NCBI GenBank assembly: GCA_003158495.1
Contig: PMJT01000238.1
Location: 16,224-23,705 of the forward strand
Source: Chloroflexota bacterium
GTDB taxonomy: Bacteria > Chloroflexota > Limnocylindria > Limnocylindrales > CSP1-4
Reading direction: 5' to 3'
DNA: 7,482 bases
In this document: one piece after another, positions 7,013-7,482 of the stretch
Position numbering within the stretch: the first letter of the stretch is position 1
How the letters are laid out: each line of letters begins with the position of its first letter
The notes under the pieces: model-generated
What the model was told of the DNA's origin: nothing
Seen by the model: only the letters and a program-made list of their open reading frames with translations
The model's database searches: none
Translations under genes and position numbers: made by a program

Positions 7013-7482
7013 CCGCAACCCCACTCGGGCTCAGCGCCAGGGTCGCAGCACGCCTGCCCGCCTACCGCCGGCCGACCATCGTCGGGCTGTCGATCTTCGG
7101 CTTCGTCCTGTTCGCATGGCTGATGCTGATCGTGCCGAGCGCCCCCCATTTCACCAGCATGGTGGGCTTCGACTGCTTTGCGTACTGGGCCGTGGACCCG
7201 TCCCATCCCTATCAGGCGGCGTTGGGCACCATCGGCTCGTTCACCTATTCGCCGGCGTTCGCCCTCGCTCTCAGCCCGATCCGACCGCTGCCGTTCTGGA
7301 TGTTCTTTACGGTCTGGGACGCCTTCCTCATCGTCAACCTGGTGTGGCTGACCGGGCGGATGACGCTGGTGTGGCTTGTATTCCTGCCGGTCCCGCTCGA
7401 GCTCTACCACGGCAACGTCCACATCCTGCTGGCGACCGTCTGCGTGCTGGGGTTCGAATATCCGGCCCTCTGGTCGATCGGC
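7009..7482 (+). CDS. GT87/DUF2029-like membrane glycosyltransferase (third of three; 3' end cut by window)
   Basis: The 158 visible residues form the N-terminal part of another multi-pass membrane protein. After a short basic N-terminus comes a helix (about 23-43), then a first outer loop with Asp55 in MVGFDCFAYW. The landmarks FTYSPAFAL (78-86) and YHGNVHILL (133-141) follow. These match, in order and roughly in spacing, the Asp, YPP and GNV landmarks of the two upstream genes, so it is probably a third GT87-type transferase. In the second landmark Ser replaces the first Pro (YSP rather than YPP). The start overlaps the previous stop (ATGA) and follows a strong ribosome binding site. The frame stays open to the window end; a full protein would be expected to run another 150-270 residues. 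Donor and acceptor are unknown. Confidence 0.72.
   Translation, partial: MTATPLGLSARVAARLPAYRRPTIVGLSIFGFVLFAWLMLIVPSAPHFTSMVGFDCFAYWAVDPSHPYQAALGTIGSFTYSPAFALALSPIRPLPFWMFFTVWDAFLIVNLVWLTGRMTLVWLVFLPVPLELYHGNVHILLATVCVLGFEYPALWSIG

Overview
The window is a GC-rich bacterial chromosomal segment with tightly packed genes and short intergenic gaps. A deazaflavin (F420)-type oxidoreductase, several GT87/DUF2029-like membrane glycosyltransferases and the GC-rich codon choice suggest an actinobacterium or a high-GC Chloroflexota lineage. The sequence does not decide between them. No tRNA, rRNA, CRISPR array, transposase or phage gene was seen.

Left part (1-3951, minus strand). Two genes read leftwards. 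The left-most is leuC, the large subunit of 3-isopropylmalate dehydratase (leucine biosynthesis), cut by the window edge shortly after its last two iron-sulphur cysteines. A 147-base gap separates it from a complete family-3 glycoside hydrolase that carries an inserted PA14 domain, has intact catalytic residues and has no signal peptide. It is therefore probably a cytoplasmic beta-glycosidase acting on imported oligosaccharides or glycosides.

Centre (3952-4116). This is a 165-base divergent intergenic region. It holds the start signals of the hydrolase (minus) and of the right-hand operon (plus). An 18-base near-perfect palindrome in it is a good candidate for a repressor or activator site.

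Right part (4117-7482, plus strand). Four genes are joined by 4-base stop/start overlaps (ATGA, GTGA, ATGA), which indicates one translationally coupled operon. The first encodes a Ddn-like deazaflavin-dependent oxidoreductase with an unusual C-terminal hydrophobic segment. It is followed by three consecutive, diverged multi-pass membrane proteins that look like GT87/DUF2029 polyprenol-sugar-dependent glycosyltransferases; the third is cut by the window edge. All three keep the same landmarks: a Gly-x-Asp in the first outer loop, a Tyr-[Pro/Ser]-Pro turn, and an Asn-Val before a membrane helix. The likely theme is assembly of a cell-envelope or lipid-linked glycan, with an accessory redox enzyme at the membrane. 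The sugar and acceptor cannot be read from the sequence. I found no clearly new system; the most distinctive feature is the coupling of a possibly membrane-anchored F420-type enzyme to a triple GT87 array.
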